A stretch of DNA of 64,000 nucleotides. Origin: Lithospermum erythrorhizon (taxonomy: Eukaryota > Streptophyta > Magnoliopsida > Boraginales > Boraginaceae). The first letter of the stretch is position 1. Every line of letters starts with the position of its first letter. Shown here piece after piece: positions 23,443 through 35,546 of this stretch. Location of the stretch: NCBI GenBank assembly GCA_019722365.1, contig JADFUC010001868.1, positions 248,001-312,000 of the forward strand, written 5' to 3'. The notes beneath the pieces are model-generated. The model did not search any database and was not told the DNA's origin. It saw only the letters and a list, made by a program, of their open reading frames with translations. The position numbers and the translations under genes were made by a program.

Positions 23443-23467
23443 GCGTGTTCGATCCACGCTCACCGCA
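23395..23467 (+). tRNA. tRNA-Phe (anticodon GAA)
   Basis: A 73-nt cloverleaf: acceptor GCGGGGA with TCACCGC, discriminator A, a D-arm with the A-box (TAGCTCAGTTGG), an anticodon stem-loop CAGACTGAAGATCTG with GAA, and a T-arm with the B-box (GTTCGATCC). It has no intron and no encoded CCA. The single G-A mismatch in the acceptor stem is the usual one in plant nuclear tRNA-Phe. A T-run at 23,469-23,474 is the expected Pol III terminator. It reads phenylalanine UUC/UUU codons. Confidence 0.97.
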
Positions 23468-23468
23468 A

Positions 23469-23474
23469 TTTTTT
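23469..23474 (+). terminator. Pol III terminator of tRNA-Phe
   Basis: A run of six T lies two bases after the tRNA 3' end, which is typical for RNA polymerase III termination. Confidence 0.8.
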
Positions 23475-23479
23475 ATTTA

Positions 23480-26400
23480 TTTTTTCGTTCCTTTGTTCCT
23501 ACTTCCTAGTTTAATACAGCTTAATATGGTTTTCCTTTATACTACTAATAATGCTACAATAAATTTTGAAATCTTTCATTAATATAAGGGTAAATGATAT
23601 TAAATTGTAACGTCAATTGGTTCCCGAAGTTTTTATATTATCACAATGAGTTATGGATTTTATATTTGACTTACTCAATTAACATAATATTTAAAAAAAT
23701 TTGGAATAAAGAGAGTAGCAGTTGGTAAGGAGCTGAAAATCTTCAAATTAAGAATTGCAAATCAGCATATAAGAATTGAACTTTATCGTTCTACATCACG
23801 CTTGCACAATTCTATTATTCTACATCACCCTAGCATGTGTGATAATGTGAAGCACAAAGAACATTTGTATTTCTTTCTTTATAATCAAGATTCAAGGAAA
23901 AAGATAATTAGTCCGAGATTACATACCACCCTAGTGGAGTAGTGGATAGTAAAGTAACCTTTTTCCCTGCTAGTAATAACAAAGCCATCTTTAAGCAAAA
24001 AGGAGTAATATTTTTATTTTTATTTTGTTTAATTATTGTATAAAAAATGATTTAAAAATTAAGAGGAAAAAAAATAAAGTCAACCAATCAGCAACTCTCA
24101 AGTGGCGCAAGCTATTTGGCAAACTTTTTTTTTTGTTTGTTTTATTGTCAAGTGGGGCTCACAAGAAGAGTGTCAAAAATACTTAGCACGGATCAAATTT
24201 TGATCCTTGGCCCATATGGTGTTAAATTTGATATTCAATTAATTTTTTGTTATGTGAAATGATTTTATTTTGACACGTCATTTGATGCTTTAATGTGAAT
24301 TGTCTAATGGAAGACTGAAAGAACCAACAATGAAACAAATAATGGAGTGATATGATATGTGTAGGGTAATATATACCTAAGTGTAGAAAGTGCTTGTCAA
24401 ACTTTACCTTTAATGCAAATTGCTTGGTAATTTCGTTATGGCGACTATGATCTCATCCTAATGAAACCAGCCCTTATCCCACTGCTTTACGTGGAAAAGA
24501 CCAACCATCCATGTGAGCTCCCACTACTTCTTACCTTGAATGGTAAGGGTAGCTTAAAATTGAACCAGAAACTGTACAGGTCACTCCACCATTTCTTGAT
24601 ATTTTCTTCGGTTAACGGGACTTGTTTGGCTCACGTCTCCAAACGCGTTTCATATGTTTGGGAAACCTTTTTTTATATATTCAAATCCAGTACTAGCTAA
24701 CGAAGGTTTGCCCATGGCCGATTTCGAGCTGGAGAGAACTAACTCGAGTTGGTCACTTGTCAAGTAAATGGTCGATTAAGTTGAGCTTCGAGCTGGTTTG
24801 CTAAATCGAGATTTAATTGAAATCCTGAATTTAACTCAAAGGATTGTCCAGAAAAAAGTTACTAAAATCGAACATCATTCGACGTTGTGAAATAATAAGC
24901 TTTTAATTCCAATAATCAAGTCATCCAAAGATTCAAGATAAATATAAAGGAGTATTAATTTTATTGATATATAAAATAATAATAAAACAAGCTGATCGAG
25001 TTGGTTCCCCAAACTAGCTCGTCGAGTGATTGGGTTTAAAGACAAGCTCGAAGCTCGACTCATTTAAAACAGAGTTGAGGTTGAGGTCAAAGAAGGACCT
25101 ATGAGTCACAAGGTGGTGCAGTTGTGCCGCCTAAATTTTTTATTTTTAATAATTGATATTATTTCCTCCTAACTTTTTGTGTTTTTTCATTTTGATATTG
25201 TTCAAAAGTATTAAAAATATTACGTAATATTTAATTGTAAAAAAAAAAAATCATTGACTATCATTAAAAATGCACTAATTACAAAATCGATTTGGGCCTG
25301 CCTAGTCCTGTAGAAGTTTGAGCTCTAACTTCATCAATATTCGGTTCAATTTGTAAGTAAGGATCCAAATGTTCTCTTGGGTTCGTGTTCAAACGAACCA
25401 AAAAAAATTCTATGTTTGATTTTCGGTACCAAGATTCGAGATTCTCGTCGAACAAAAAAATTCCAATTTTGATAATGAATGAAAAGAAAATTGAAAAAAA
25501 ATACAAATATATATATAATTCGAACTGAATCGAACCTTCTATTCGAATACGATCGCACTTAAATTAAGGTTCAAGCTCAGTTCGAATTATATCAAACCGA
25601 ACCTCGAATCAAATTTTTTCATCCTAACTGAATCGAACTCTCATCTTCTTTTACAAACCGAGGTCCGTCGATGATCAAGCTCTTCTTAAATCTTATCCGA
25701 ATTTAAATGAGAGAGTAGTTCGGTCTAGTGAAGTTCATCCACCACTCTACTTCCTTGATCTTGTTGTACTCGTAAATAATTTACATGATAAAAAAAAATT
25801 CCGACGACGAAACCTGTGGCTGATAATAATGTCGAATTAAACCACACCCAAAATTTAGTGATGTTTATTTTGGCCAATTGAGACGAAAATACAGCCAACC
25901 AAACTAATGGAATGTTTTTTGGGAAACCCCATCTCTTCTATTCCTAGTATTTCTAATCAGGTACCCTCACTTCTTTTTCCTCATATAAAATGTTTATTAT
26001 TAACACAATCATTTAATTCATATCGAAATTACGAGTGATAATTAAGACTACTAACTTTGTTAACTTTGAATATTCCAAAACTAACTAGACACTCATCATG
26101 GGGTGAAGGGAATATATCTTTATGTGGCATGCTTGTACCTTCAATTTACTCTTTTAACTCTTAACATGCTAATTTTGATTTAATTAAAGTTTACTTGCGA
26201 GTCATGACAATTATTATTACAAATTTAGCGGATAGGATCATTTACGTCCTTTCCGAGCCTCAGATTGTGTGGCATTGCTTTAATTGATTTTACTTCATTT
26301 ATTGTGTACATCATGACTAGTTATAAGGTAACCAGCAATGCATCATGTATAAGTGTATAAAGCGATATGCTGAATGAGATGCACGATGAGGAGGTAGAGT

Positions 26401-26545
26401 ATCCTCGTCGCAAATGTAGTTAATTTTGATAATTGAAATTAAACGACTAGACAATATTTTTGAGATGGAGGGAGAATTGGGTTTAACCTACCTGGGTCCT
26501 TGTCTGCTTATCATGAACTGATTGAATGGACTCATTCTCTTACAG
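23480..26545. other. Intergenic with decayed DNA-transposon-like repeats
   Basis: No intact gene is visible. Two stretches, about 24,705-25,075 and 25,280-25,740, are full of GAGCTCG/TCGAGTT and TCGAAC/GAACC words in both orientations, a pattern typical of subterminal regions of non-autonomous plant DNA transposons (hAT or CACTA type). Similar word-rich stretches occur at 4,400-4,500 and 32,990-33,110. Clear ends could not be placed. The start exon of the protease gene probably lies in the right part of this region. Confidence 0.45.
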
Positions 26546-29500
26546 GTACGGTTGAATGGTTTATTAACTAGGACAACTAAATCTCGATTATGTGTTGAAG
26601 TATCTTGTATTGTTAAATTCGAAGGGAAGTCGAGGATTCGACGCTCTTTTGATGGAACTTACAATAAAAGATTGTTTTTACATTCGACGTGGAGGATTAA
26701 TAAAGGGGTGGAAAGTATACATTTGATAAAACATCAATTCCTTCTGAAATCAGGAAAGTTCACTACTAGGCTGCAGAGGATAGTTCAGTATTCTGAAGAA
26801 TTCAGAAGTAGTGTAGCTGGGGTTTTTTATCGAACGGTTGTTGTTGTTATGATGGTCATGACACTTGGTGCTGCTGTTAGCAAATCACCTTCATGTAAGT
26901 GCATTCTTGCTTGGTTTCGTCTTTGTTGAGTATTTTAATGATTTGAATTTGTAGAATGATTCTTATTGTTAGTTAACTCGTACGCAGGGGCACTTAGTGA
27001 GGAAAATCTTCTTTTTCTTGAGGCATGGAGAACAATAGATCGGGCATATGTTGATAAAACTTTTAATGGACAAAGTTGGTTTAGGTACAGAGAAAACGCA
27101 TTGCGCAGTGAACCCATGAACACTCGTCAAGAGACATGTATGGACAACTTAGTTCTCTCACTTTCATGATCTTATAGTATAGCATATGTTTATGTCATTT
27201 TCGCCTTGGTTCTTACATACATTCAGCTTATTTGATTGGAATGATGGCATGTTATATTTGCTTGGAATTGGGGGATGTATCTGAGTAGTAGCATTCATGA
27301 GTTAATAATCACGTTATAGGTGAAATATATGTAAGAGTAGAGCAGATCCCCTGTACTGTTTCCTGTACCAACAATGACACACAAATTATATGTTGTCGAG
27401 TGGTAGATTCAACATACACAACCTAAAAACTAATGGACCCATTATCAAGTTTTTATAAGAAGTTGACACATGTCTCCGTTTTAAGGATTGTGCTAGGAAC
27501 CAATACAGGTGATCATGTGCCTATGAAATAGTCACTAGAAATGCCGGACTTTTTGTTATTTAATATAAATCAAGTACTAATATATCTATATACTTTAGGA
27601 CTAACTTTCTTCCCTTTAGTGGATGTCATGATAATATATCTTAAGCGAAGTTTTATAATCCATGATAAGACAATGTAAATTTACAAGATAATTTGGTTAA
27701 TTATAAGATTATAAGAATGCAAGTCAAATGCAGAATTATTATTTTTTAGCTGAGATCCAATGGAAGTCTGAAACTACTTGAACTACTCATCCCATGTTCA
27801 GAAGAACTTCATTGACTAATCTCATGCTTTTGCCTTTTTTTTTTTTAAAGATGGGGCAATAAGGAAGATGATTGCTACTTTGGATGACCCTTTCACCAGG
27901 TTTCTAGAGCCTGATAAGTTCAAAAGTTTGAGGGTATGCTGTTGTTTCTTTCATCCTAGTTGCTAGATATTGTCCGGCTGGCTTCACGAATTATCTTGGA
28001 CTTTGCTCTTGTCTAGTACTTCATCTTGTTATTATCTATCTTCTGGTCCATATGGATTGCATCATTCACATTTTCTATGAAGGCAGTCAGGGACTCAAAG
28101 TGCCGTTACAGGAGTTGGGCTGTCAATAGGCTATCCTACAGGGACTGATGTATTTGCATCTGGGCTGGTTGTAATTTCTGCATCTCCTGGAGGTCCTGCA
28201 GAGAGGGCAGGTGTTGCAACAGGGGATCTTATTTTGGCAATCGATGGTATAAGTACTGTGAACATGACTATATATGAAGCAGCAGATCGTTTACAGTGAG
28301 TTTCCCTATTAGCTATTTGCATGAGTCACATATATTGCTTCCTGAGGTGGGATGACTTTGAGTCACACCCATCAATGATGCTAAGAAAATGTAACTGTTC
28401 TGAGTTCCTGGAATCACCAGTAACATGTGGGTCCTTTAACTTGGGACTACATTAAAATCTTCCCAACAAAATGAGTTATCGATATAGGTGGTGGCACTGG
28501 TGGGGTGGTGGGTAGGCATGACTGTGTTTATGTAAGTTATATAGATCTATTGAGAACACAAAACATGACAGGATTTATTATCTACTTTTACAGTTATAAG
28601 AACTACAGATAAGTGCATTGTTGAGTGGCCAAGAGATATATCCATATTCAAGGCAGTAGTTGTAATATGTTTTAAGATATACTGAATCTTAAGTTATGAA
28701 TTATATTCATGTTAAACTTCTCTGCCGTCTCACCAATGGGTACCACCCTGTATACAGGGGATGGATCCACACCTCTAAAGGATATTTTGTCAATAATGCA
28801 TTGATGATCTTTTTCTCTGGTTCCCTTTCTCATGAAAATTGCTTAGAAGTCTCTTTTGGAAACCTAGTTATCTGTAAATATTTTATTAACTATAAGCTGA
28901 ATGCAGGGGACCTGAAGCAAGCGAAATAAAATTGACAGTACATCATGAGTCAGAGACAAGGAATTTATCTTTGATGTATGTACACCATTTCTTTCTGCCA
29001 AAATTTTACAAAACGTCATGTTAACAATAATTCTGAGGTTATACATGAGTATTTTTCTGTTAAATTTTACAAAATGTCTCTGTAACTTGTACATAATATG
29101 TGGTGAACTTTTCCTTGATCGTGAAACTTCAAATTAAAACATTGCTCCTCTCCAGTCGTGAAAAGGTCTCTCTAAACCCTGTGAAGTCAAGAATCTGCAA
29201 GATGCCTGGTGTGGGAGATGACACTACTCAGATTGGATATATCAAACTTACATCATTCAATCAGAATGCATCTGGTACAGTAAGCCGACTTTTAATTTAA
29301 TAAAAATAAAATGTGTTTATTATCATTTTCAGTTTGTTGGACTTACTTTTCTACTATTATGAAACACATAAATGACCAAAGTTATCTAAACTTCATTAGG
29401 TGCTGTAAAGGAAGCAATCGAGACTTTAAGGAAGAACAATGTCAAAGCCTTTATTTTGGATCTTCGAGATAATAGGTAACAATGTTCTTAACATGCTCGT

Positions 29501-30667
29501 GATTAAATTTTCTGAATATACAGGCCTTGTAAACATAATATATAAATGAAATTTTGTATGCAGTGGTGGCCTTTTTCCTGAAGGAATTGAGATTGCAAAG
29601 ATTTGGTAAGTTCATACCTCTCACATTTGTATTTTTTTTATTTCTAATTTGGTGTTGGAAATACTGAGTTAGAAAGTTATCTAGGTTAAGCGAATGCCTT
29701 CTGTGCTCACTTTTATTTGGCCTTGCATTAGGGTTATGCAACTATAAATGAGTCTTACAGAAAACTATATATATTTTATCTACCAGGCTGGACAAGGGTG
29801 TTATAGTATATATTTGTGATAGCCGTGGTGTTCGAGATATTTATGACACTGATGGAAGCAATGCTGTAGCACCTTCGGAACCTTTGGCTGTGTTGGTATG
29901 CTGTTTCTACTCTCGCCATATCTTCATTTACTTTGTGCTATAGGTCAGAAAGGCAGTGCCTTCACGTTTGCTAACCTGAGGTTCAATGTCAAATTCTCGT
30001 AATATGTTATGTTGAACTATCTGCGTCAGTGATATTATCTCTATGTGGCACTAATATCGTAATTAATCTACCTTCGGTTCATAGCCATTCCTTTATGATT
30101 TCTCTCGCCTCTCCCGTTGCCTTTTAAAGGTGAACAAAGGAACTGCAAGTGCTAGTGAAATTTTAGCTGGTGCTTTGAAAGACAATAGGAGAGCAGTGGT
30201 CCTTGGAGAACCTACATTTGGAAAAGGGTAATCACGTGTAGTTCTGCTCTTCATCTTTAGTGCACTCTGTTAAATATCGACCTATTGCTCATTTAAGGTG
30301 CATGGACTCTTTCTATCTACAGCAAAATACAATCAGTTTTTCAGCTATCTGATGGATCTGGGTTGGCTGTCACCGTCGCACGCTATGAAACCCCCGCTCA
30401 CAATGATATAGACAAGGTATCTCTCTTATCATTCCTTGGCAAGTCTGCATCACTTGATTAGCTTTCAAGTTATGGCTGTTTCAGTAATGAGCTATGTATG
30501 TATTTCTTAAGCGCACCAATATCTTTGTTTCCTTCTGTTAGGTTGGCGTGATCCCAGACCATCCCCTTCCAGCCACATTCCCCAAGGATGGCGAAAGTTT
30601 CTGTGGTTGTCTCCAGGAGTCAGGCGCTGCTTGTTATCTTAACAGAGTTGAACTGTTTTCTAGATGA
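26546..30667 (+). CDS. CTPA: Chloroplast carboxyl-terminal processing protease (CtpA type, D1 processing)
   Basis: Twelve exons are visible: 26546-26894, 26988-27137, 27851-27933, 28087-28295, 28907-28975, 29156-29274, 29400-29475, 29564-29605, 29787-29895, 30130-30227, 30323-30416, 30542-30667. All are GT-AG with matching phases and give about 507 aa. The first visible exon has no early ATG and begins at an AG acceptor, so a short 5' exon is unresolved. Its basic N-terminus and hydrophobic stretch ([20 protein letters not shown]) look like a bipartite thylakoid-lumen transit peptide. Then come [13 protein letters not shown], the PDZ domain (exons 4-6, with [18 protein letters not shown] and GDLILAIDG) and the S41 protease core. 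The core has [17 protein letters not shown] with the predicted nucleophile Ser, and FGKGKIQS with the general-base Lys 25 residues later. CtpA trims the C-terminus of the D1 protein so the oxygen-evolving cluster can assemble. Which of the plant paralogues this is cannot be told. Confidence 0.93.
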
Positions 30668-31376
30668 ATACTACCCTCTCCTCATTAGGCATTCTTTTAC
30701 AGAAATCAGTTCTTTTTGTAGGTTTGACCACACAACTGGAATCTGTTGTGTATAGTTTGTGAAAACAGAAGAGGGGGAAGGGGGGGTGTAGTAAATGTCA
30801 TTGATTAATACATATCTAACACTTGTATGATGTGAAAAAAACATTAATTAAAATATTAATGTAAGATTAAAATTAAATTTGTTCGAAGTGATAGTCAAAC
30901 TGGCACAAACCAAACCAAATCAAATTAACTTATTAAGCTATCTCATTAAGTGGGGTCGATGATATAAATACAATGTTTTCCAATTGATTCTGTATTGGTC
31001 ATCTCTTCTCTTTAGTACTTCGATATAATTTACTAATTTCTTTTTAATTTAATTCGACATTTTTTGTGGCCATTATTTATAACTATAAGTTTAATCCAAC
31101 TCTATCTGCAAGGATGTTTAAGATGGTAAAATAGGTGACATTGTGATCGTATTCGATTTATCCTATCAACAATTTACTGTGTCGAATCTATCGCACGAGG
31201 TCGCTAATGTAATTTAAGCGTGGCATGATTTTCAGAGGAATAGCCACTGCGGGACTTATTACAAAAAGTTTAATGTATATCCGCCTCGACTCCATATATA
31301 TATCCACCTCCTCAACAATACTCTCTTCTGAAACAGAAACCCTCGGAAACTTCCAGAACAAACTCCATAGGCTACA
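30668..31376. other. Protease 3' region and SMAP1 promoter/leader
   Basis: The protease 3' UTR runs into AT-rich spacer. A TATATATAT box at about 31,294-31,302 sits about 80 bp before the SMAP1 ATG. The leader is rich in C and A with CTC/ACA repeats. Confidence 0.5.
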
Positions 31377-31574
31377 ATGAAGGCAGTGCCAGTAGATTAC
31401 CTCTCGAACATGGAGGACCACGTTGCCACGGTGGCAATGGACGTTGATGACGTGGACGCACTCGATCTCTTCGGTGGCGAAGGTGGCCCACTCTCCTACG
31501 ATATCCACCGTCTTGCTGATGCCGATTTCTTCAACTCCTTTGAGGATGATTTCGATGATTCCGATATTAATTAA
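31377..31574 (+). CDS. SMAP1: Small acidic protein, SMAP1-like
   Basis: A single-exon ORF of 65 aa. It opens MKAVPVDYLSNMEDHVATVA, continues with MDVDDVDALDLFG and ends with the conserved acidic F/D region ADFFNSFEDDFDDSDIN. Length and both conserved blocks match plant SMALL ACIDIC PROTEIN 1 (about 62 aa in Arabidopsis), which is needed for normal response to the synthetic auxin 2,4-D and acts upstream of AUX/IAA degradation in association with the COP9 signalosome. There is a well-placed TATA box, no sign of disruption, and no second exon is needed. The protein is too short to carry domains beyond these motifs. Confidence 0.92.
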   Translation: MKAVPVDYLSNMEDHVATVAMDVDDVDALDLFGGEGGPLSYDIHRLADADFFNSFEDDFDDSDIN

Positions 31575-33353
31575 TTGTTTAACAAAATTAAAAAATAGGT
31601 TTCTGGGCGAAAACGTGTTTTTATGGAATTTGAATTTGGGTTGTATTTTGTGGATTTAGTTTTATGTTAATGGATATAGATACTATATTCTTATGAATTT
31701 GTGAATGATTTTTCGATTTTGTTATACCGGAGTATAATCTTGTGCTGCTTCAATTTAATGATGTCGTATTGGTTGGTTTTTGTTGTTTATATTTGATTTT
31801 GTCTAATTAATTATTGGAGCAATAATAGTGCACTGGGTAGGTAGATTTCGGACTGACTAATAACTTGTAAACCAAGCATAAATGAAGTAAATTGTTGTTG
31901 TCTTGCTTTCTAGAAAACATTGTTTGGGGTTTGTAATTAGCTCGATAAGGCAAAGACCATCTTTTTTTTTTATCTATTGTTGTGTGTGTTGGGGAAGAAT
32001 GGGGGTGATGACTCCTTGTGAGTGTTGGTTGATCTCCCTCTTCTTAGTTCCCTTGTGTGTGTGTATGCAAACTAGATTGCTTAGTACTATCGTCCTGTGG
32101 TTAGGAGCTGTATTTTTGTAGTTTGGTTTGGTTTAATAGTCTATGCCGGGGACTTGGGTGTATGCCTTCGTTGTTGGGATAGCTGACATATGTGCTAAAT
32201 CCCTGGCTTTGTTAACCTTCAGGGCAGCCTCAACTTGTGAGGGAGTTATTTGATAAAGAATATGTGATCTCTTGGTTATCTATATCTATTTGGTAGATTT
32301 TGTGTAATTGCACATCTTAGATACAGTTCAATACAGAGTAGTCTGTATGCAAGAGTCATTTGCTGTGCTCTAGTCTTTCCAACAAACACATCCATGGAAG
32401 GTCAAATCATTAGATGGTAGCCCTTTAAGCTTTTTCGCCCCCTCTCCATTTAAGCCCTCCCCTATTTTAGTCATAGAAGCCCTTTATTCCCTCTTTATTC
32501 TGTCTCTGTTCTTTCTACACAAACACAAGAAACCCCAACATATCAAAAACCACATCTTTATCAATTTCAACCACAAATTTAACAACAATGGAATCTGTGG
32601 AGGTAAAAATAAGTACAGACGATGAATTTGACAACAAGATTACAAGAAGAACAAGGGGGTGATGCATGGATGTTGATTTGACGCCGATTCGATATTTGGA
32701 TAGATTTGAAGTTTATGAATTCAGATTTTAATTAGCTATTGATTTGATATTTTGATTTTAGTATTTGAATCAAGATTTTAATTAGGTTTTGATGTTGGGA
32801 TTTCAATTTGATAATTTTTTTGTTTAATTGTTCAATTTGGTGTTTTTTTGTTCAATTAAGCTTTAATTTTGGGATTTGAGTTAGGATTTCAATTATATTT
32901 TGATTTTAGAATGTCAATTTAATTTTTTTGGTTCAATTATTTCAATTAAATATTGGTTTGGTTGAATTTTTTTTAAATATACCATTTGACTCGACCCTAG
33001 AACCCGAGCTCAAACCTCAAAACCCAAGTTCGACAATTTCCAACAAAGTCGGTTCAACCTTAGGTTCGAATAGGGCAAGCCGAACCTTGAACCTGAGGGT
33101 TCGATCGTTTACAGCCCAACATACATCCATTACTACTTGAACATTTACAAGTATTGGCACCATTTTTTTGCTATTTGTATTTCGTATAATCACTGTATTT
33201 TCAAATTCCATCAAACATTTCCATTTAGATGTTTAATGTCTACAAATGCTACACACAATTCTAGCCTCTTACTACCTGATTTTCTGTATTTACACAACAA
33301 AATGTCAACAGATTGCCCTGGGAAAAGAGGCGTAATGACTATATCAACATAAT
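31575..33353. other. Intergenic with a promoter-like stretch and tiny ORF
   Basis: AT-rich. About 32,430-32,587 looks like a promoter and leader (C/T-rich, CCATTTAAGCCC, then ACA/AACC-rich leader). It is followed by a 24-codon ORF (listed separately). From 32,690 to 32,960 the words GATTTTA/TTTGATTTT/TCAATTT recur as a degenerate simple repeat. A CGAACC/TCGAAC-rich stretch follows at 32,990-33,110. Confidence 0.45.
32588..32662 (+). pseudogene. Tiny ORF after a promoter-like leader; possible 5' relic of a gene
   Basis: ATG at 32,588 in good context (AACAACAATGG) opens a 24-aa frame, MESVEVKISTDDEFDNKITR then a basic end and stop. The upstream 150 bp resemble a plant promoter and 5' UTR, but no homologous continuation is visible. 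A GT donor (GAG|GTAAAA) occurs after codon 5, so it might be a first exon of a lost gene. I do not recognise it. Confidence 0.25.
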
Positions 33354-35546
33354 TCAGACATTATCAGGCCAGAACTCCCTGAAGAAAGCTCGCTCAAACT
33401 CTTTCTCTTCCATTCGTTTCTCGTCTTCTAGCATTTTTCTCATCTTCTTCGAAATGCCTTTTTTCTTTACCCCCGTGGACGCCTGCAAGGAACAAACATT
33501 TCAGGAAAAGAAAAAGCATATTCTAGAATGGCCAAGTCTACGCATTATCAAAACACATCATCATACAACAACCGTATCACTTTCACAAAGAGCCGGCAAT
33601 AATATTCATTAGAAGTCGCCAAATGTATAGAATTGATGTGCAATGATCGCATAACAAACGCTTCGAAAGAGATTACCAGGCTAACATGGTAAAAACAAAT
33701 AAATTAAGAACAACCATGATGAAATGGAAAAGATACCAAAAAACATAAGTACACAACCATAACATGATTCGTAAGTAGATGGTAATCAATACATTTAAAT
33801 TGCATAAGGAAACGTAATAGTTCCAGGTTGATTTATGAAGATAGAACACAAACATCAAGCGAACACTTTGACATCTGATGCACATGCACCTAATGATAGG
33901 ATTGGACAATTCACAAACTTTTTACCCAAGTCCCCAACAAGACTCGTACAAATATCTGGTGTTCTTAGGAATTTGTTTGCAAAATCCATAATCACTATGA
34001 AGCTTTACCTCCAGTTCCTATTTCTAAAGCAGGTAGAAATCTCTCTCTCAACAAAAACTTCTTGGGTAAAACTGGATTTGTGTAAACGAAAAATGGTTCC
34101 ATCAATCTTTCTTAAGCCATGAGGAGCATCAAAAGGAGGTTCTTACACAAATTTATACACAGTACTTAACGCTGGCTAGATACAGTGAGGTTCTTAAGAG
34201 CTTGTAACACTTAATCTATAAAGCTATACACATATAGCCCAAGACCTCCGGTTCCATATGTCTAAAGTCTAAACTTCATAGTTCCAAGTGTATTAGTCAC
34301 AGTGATTATACTGTATAAATTTTTATCCATTCTACTAGCATTACAAAATATAAAATTCAACTGATTGTTTATTTTTCGGTATTGTTCTCTATTTCTTTAT
34401 GCCTCCCAACTATACATGAGCTATGTTGTATAATGAATTACTAAGATTTAAGTGAATGATCATAATCATATTAAGATGAGCAATTCCAAAATGACAAGAT
34501 ATGCAAACTCGAATCACAAATCATAGAAAACACAGAATTTGATGAAGAAAAGCTCATAGGTAAAGAACAAAAACAACTTACCCTTTGTGTGCCCTCGTTA
34601 CTTTGTTTTTCACAACTCTTCGATTTTTCTTTCCCTCTCTTCTTGTCTCTTTCTGCTCCCAATCCTTTCTTATTTTTCTTAACATGAGTTTCTATTGGCT
34701 CTAGTCTGCCCTGTAAATTTGTATTAAACCCATTAGGACAAACAAACTTTATGCAAATCATACAATCACATCACCATTATTCACATGCCGCAATGCCTTT
34801 GAAGAGGCTCTCGCCTAAGCGGGGTAACGGAAGGTGGGATAGTATACCCCTGTGATAACAAGGAGGTTGTTTCCGAACTGACCCAAGAGTGAAATGCAAA
34901 GTGCAAACACTATCTACTACTTCACAATAGATAAAAAATGTAGGTAGTGTATAGAGCCATTTCAATATATTCCATTATATCCAAGAGCCATTTTATACAT
35001 AGCCTACTATAATAATTCATTAAAATCCCAAATTTGGACAAAAGAAGTAAAAACTTTCAAATAAAAATCCAATCTTTAACCAAGAAACTACCTGCTCAGA
35101 AACACCAAGCCCTGTTCCTTCTTTCCAACCATGCTTCTTCAGTAGCTGCAAACACCCAAATACAAAATCTTATTACAAAACAATAATTAAATAACATTTT
35201 CAAAAATTAACTTATATCCAATTGATTAAAAAGGAAACAAAAATCAAATAAAATTTGCAAAAAACCTGAATTATATTCAATTGATTAAAAAAAACAAGAA
35301 CATAAGATGCCCAAAAACTGAATTATATCGAATTGATTAAAAAAATAAAAAAAAGTTTGCCTAAAACTAATTAATAAAAAAGGTTTGAATAAAAATACCA
35401 ACCTGAAAACCAATATTAGATGAAGCAATGGGTATCTGAGAAGAATTAGTAATTGTATTTTGAATATGATTATTTGTGTTAATAAAATTCATTCCTAACC
35501 CTAAAGCTACACCACCTCCTTCTTCTCCATATCTTCCCTCATCCAT
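33354..35546 (-). CDS. G-patch domain protein, short, four exons
   Basis: Minus-strand exons are 35546-35403, 35145-35092, 34710-34582 and 33482-33354, all GT-AG in phase 0, 151 aa. The product starts MDEGRYGEEGGG, continues GVALGLGMNF and reaches the G-patch core: IGFQLLKKHGWKEGTGLG then VSEQGRLEPIETH and KKGLG. A Lys/Arg-rich nuclear-localisation-like stretch follows, then a C-terminal helix ending RAFFREFWPDNV. G-patch proteins recruit and activate DEAH-box RNA helicases through the glycine-rich motif, usually in splicing or ribosome biogenesis. Size and FFREFWP tail suggest the GPATCH11-like or a related plant subgroup; I am not sure which. The gene is apparently intact; its third intron is long (1.1 kb). 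Confidence 0.88.

Noticed and set aside
28107..28322. Minus-strand ORF opposite the protease PDZ exon
   Set aside because: Shadow of the well-supported plus-strand exon 28,087-28,295.
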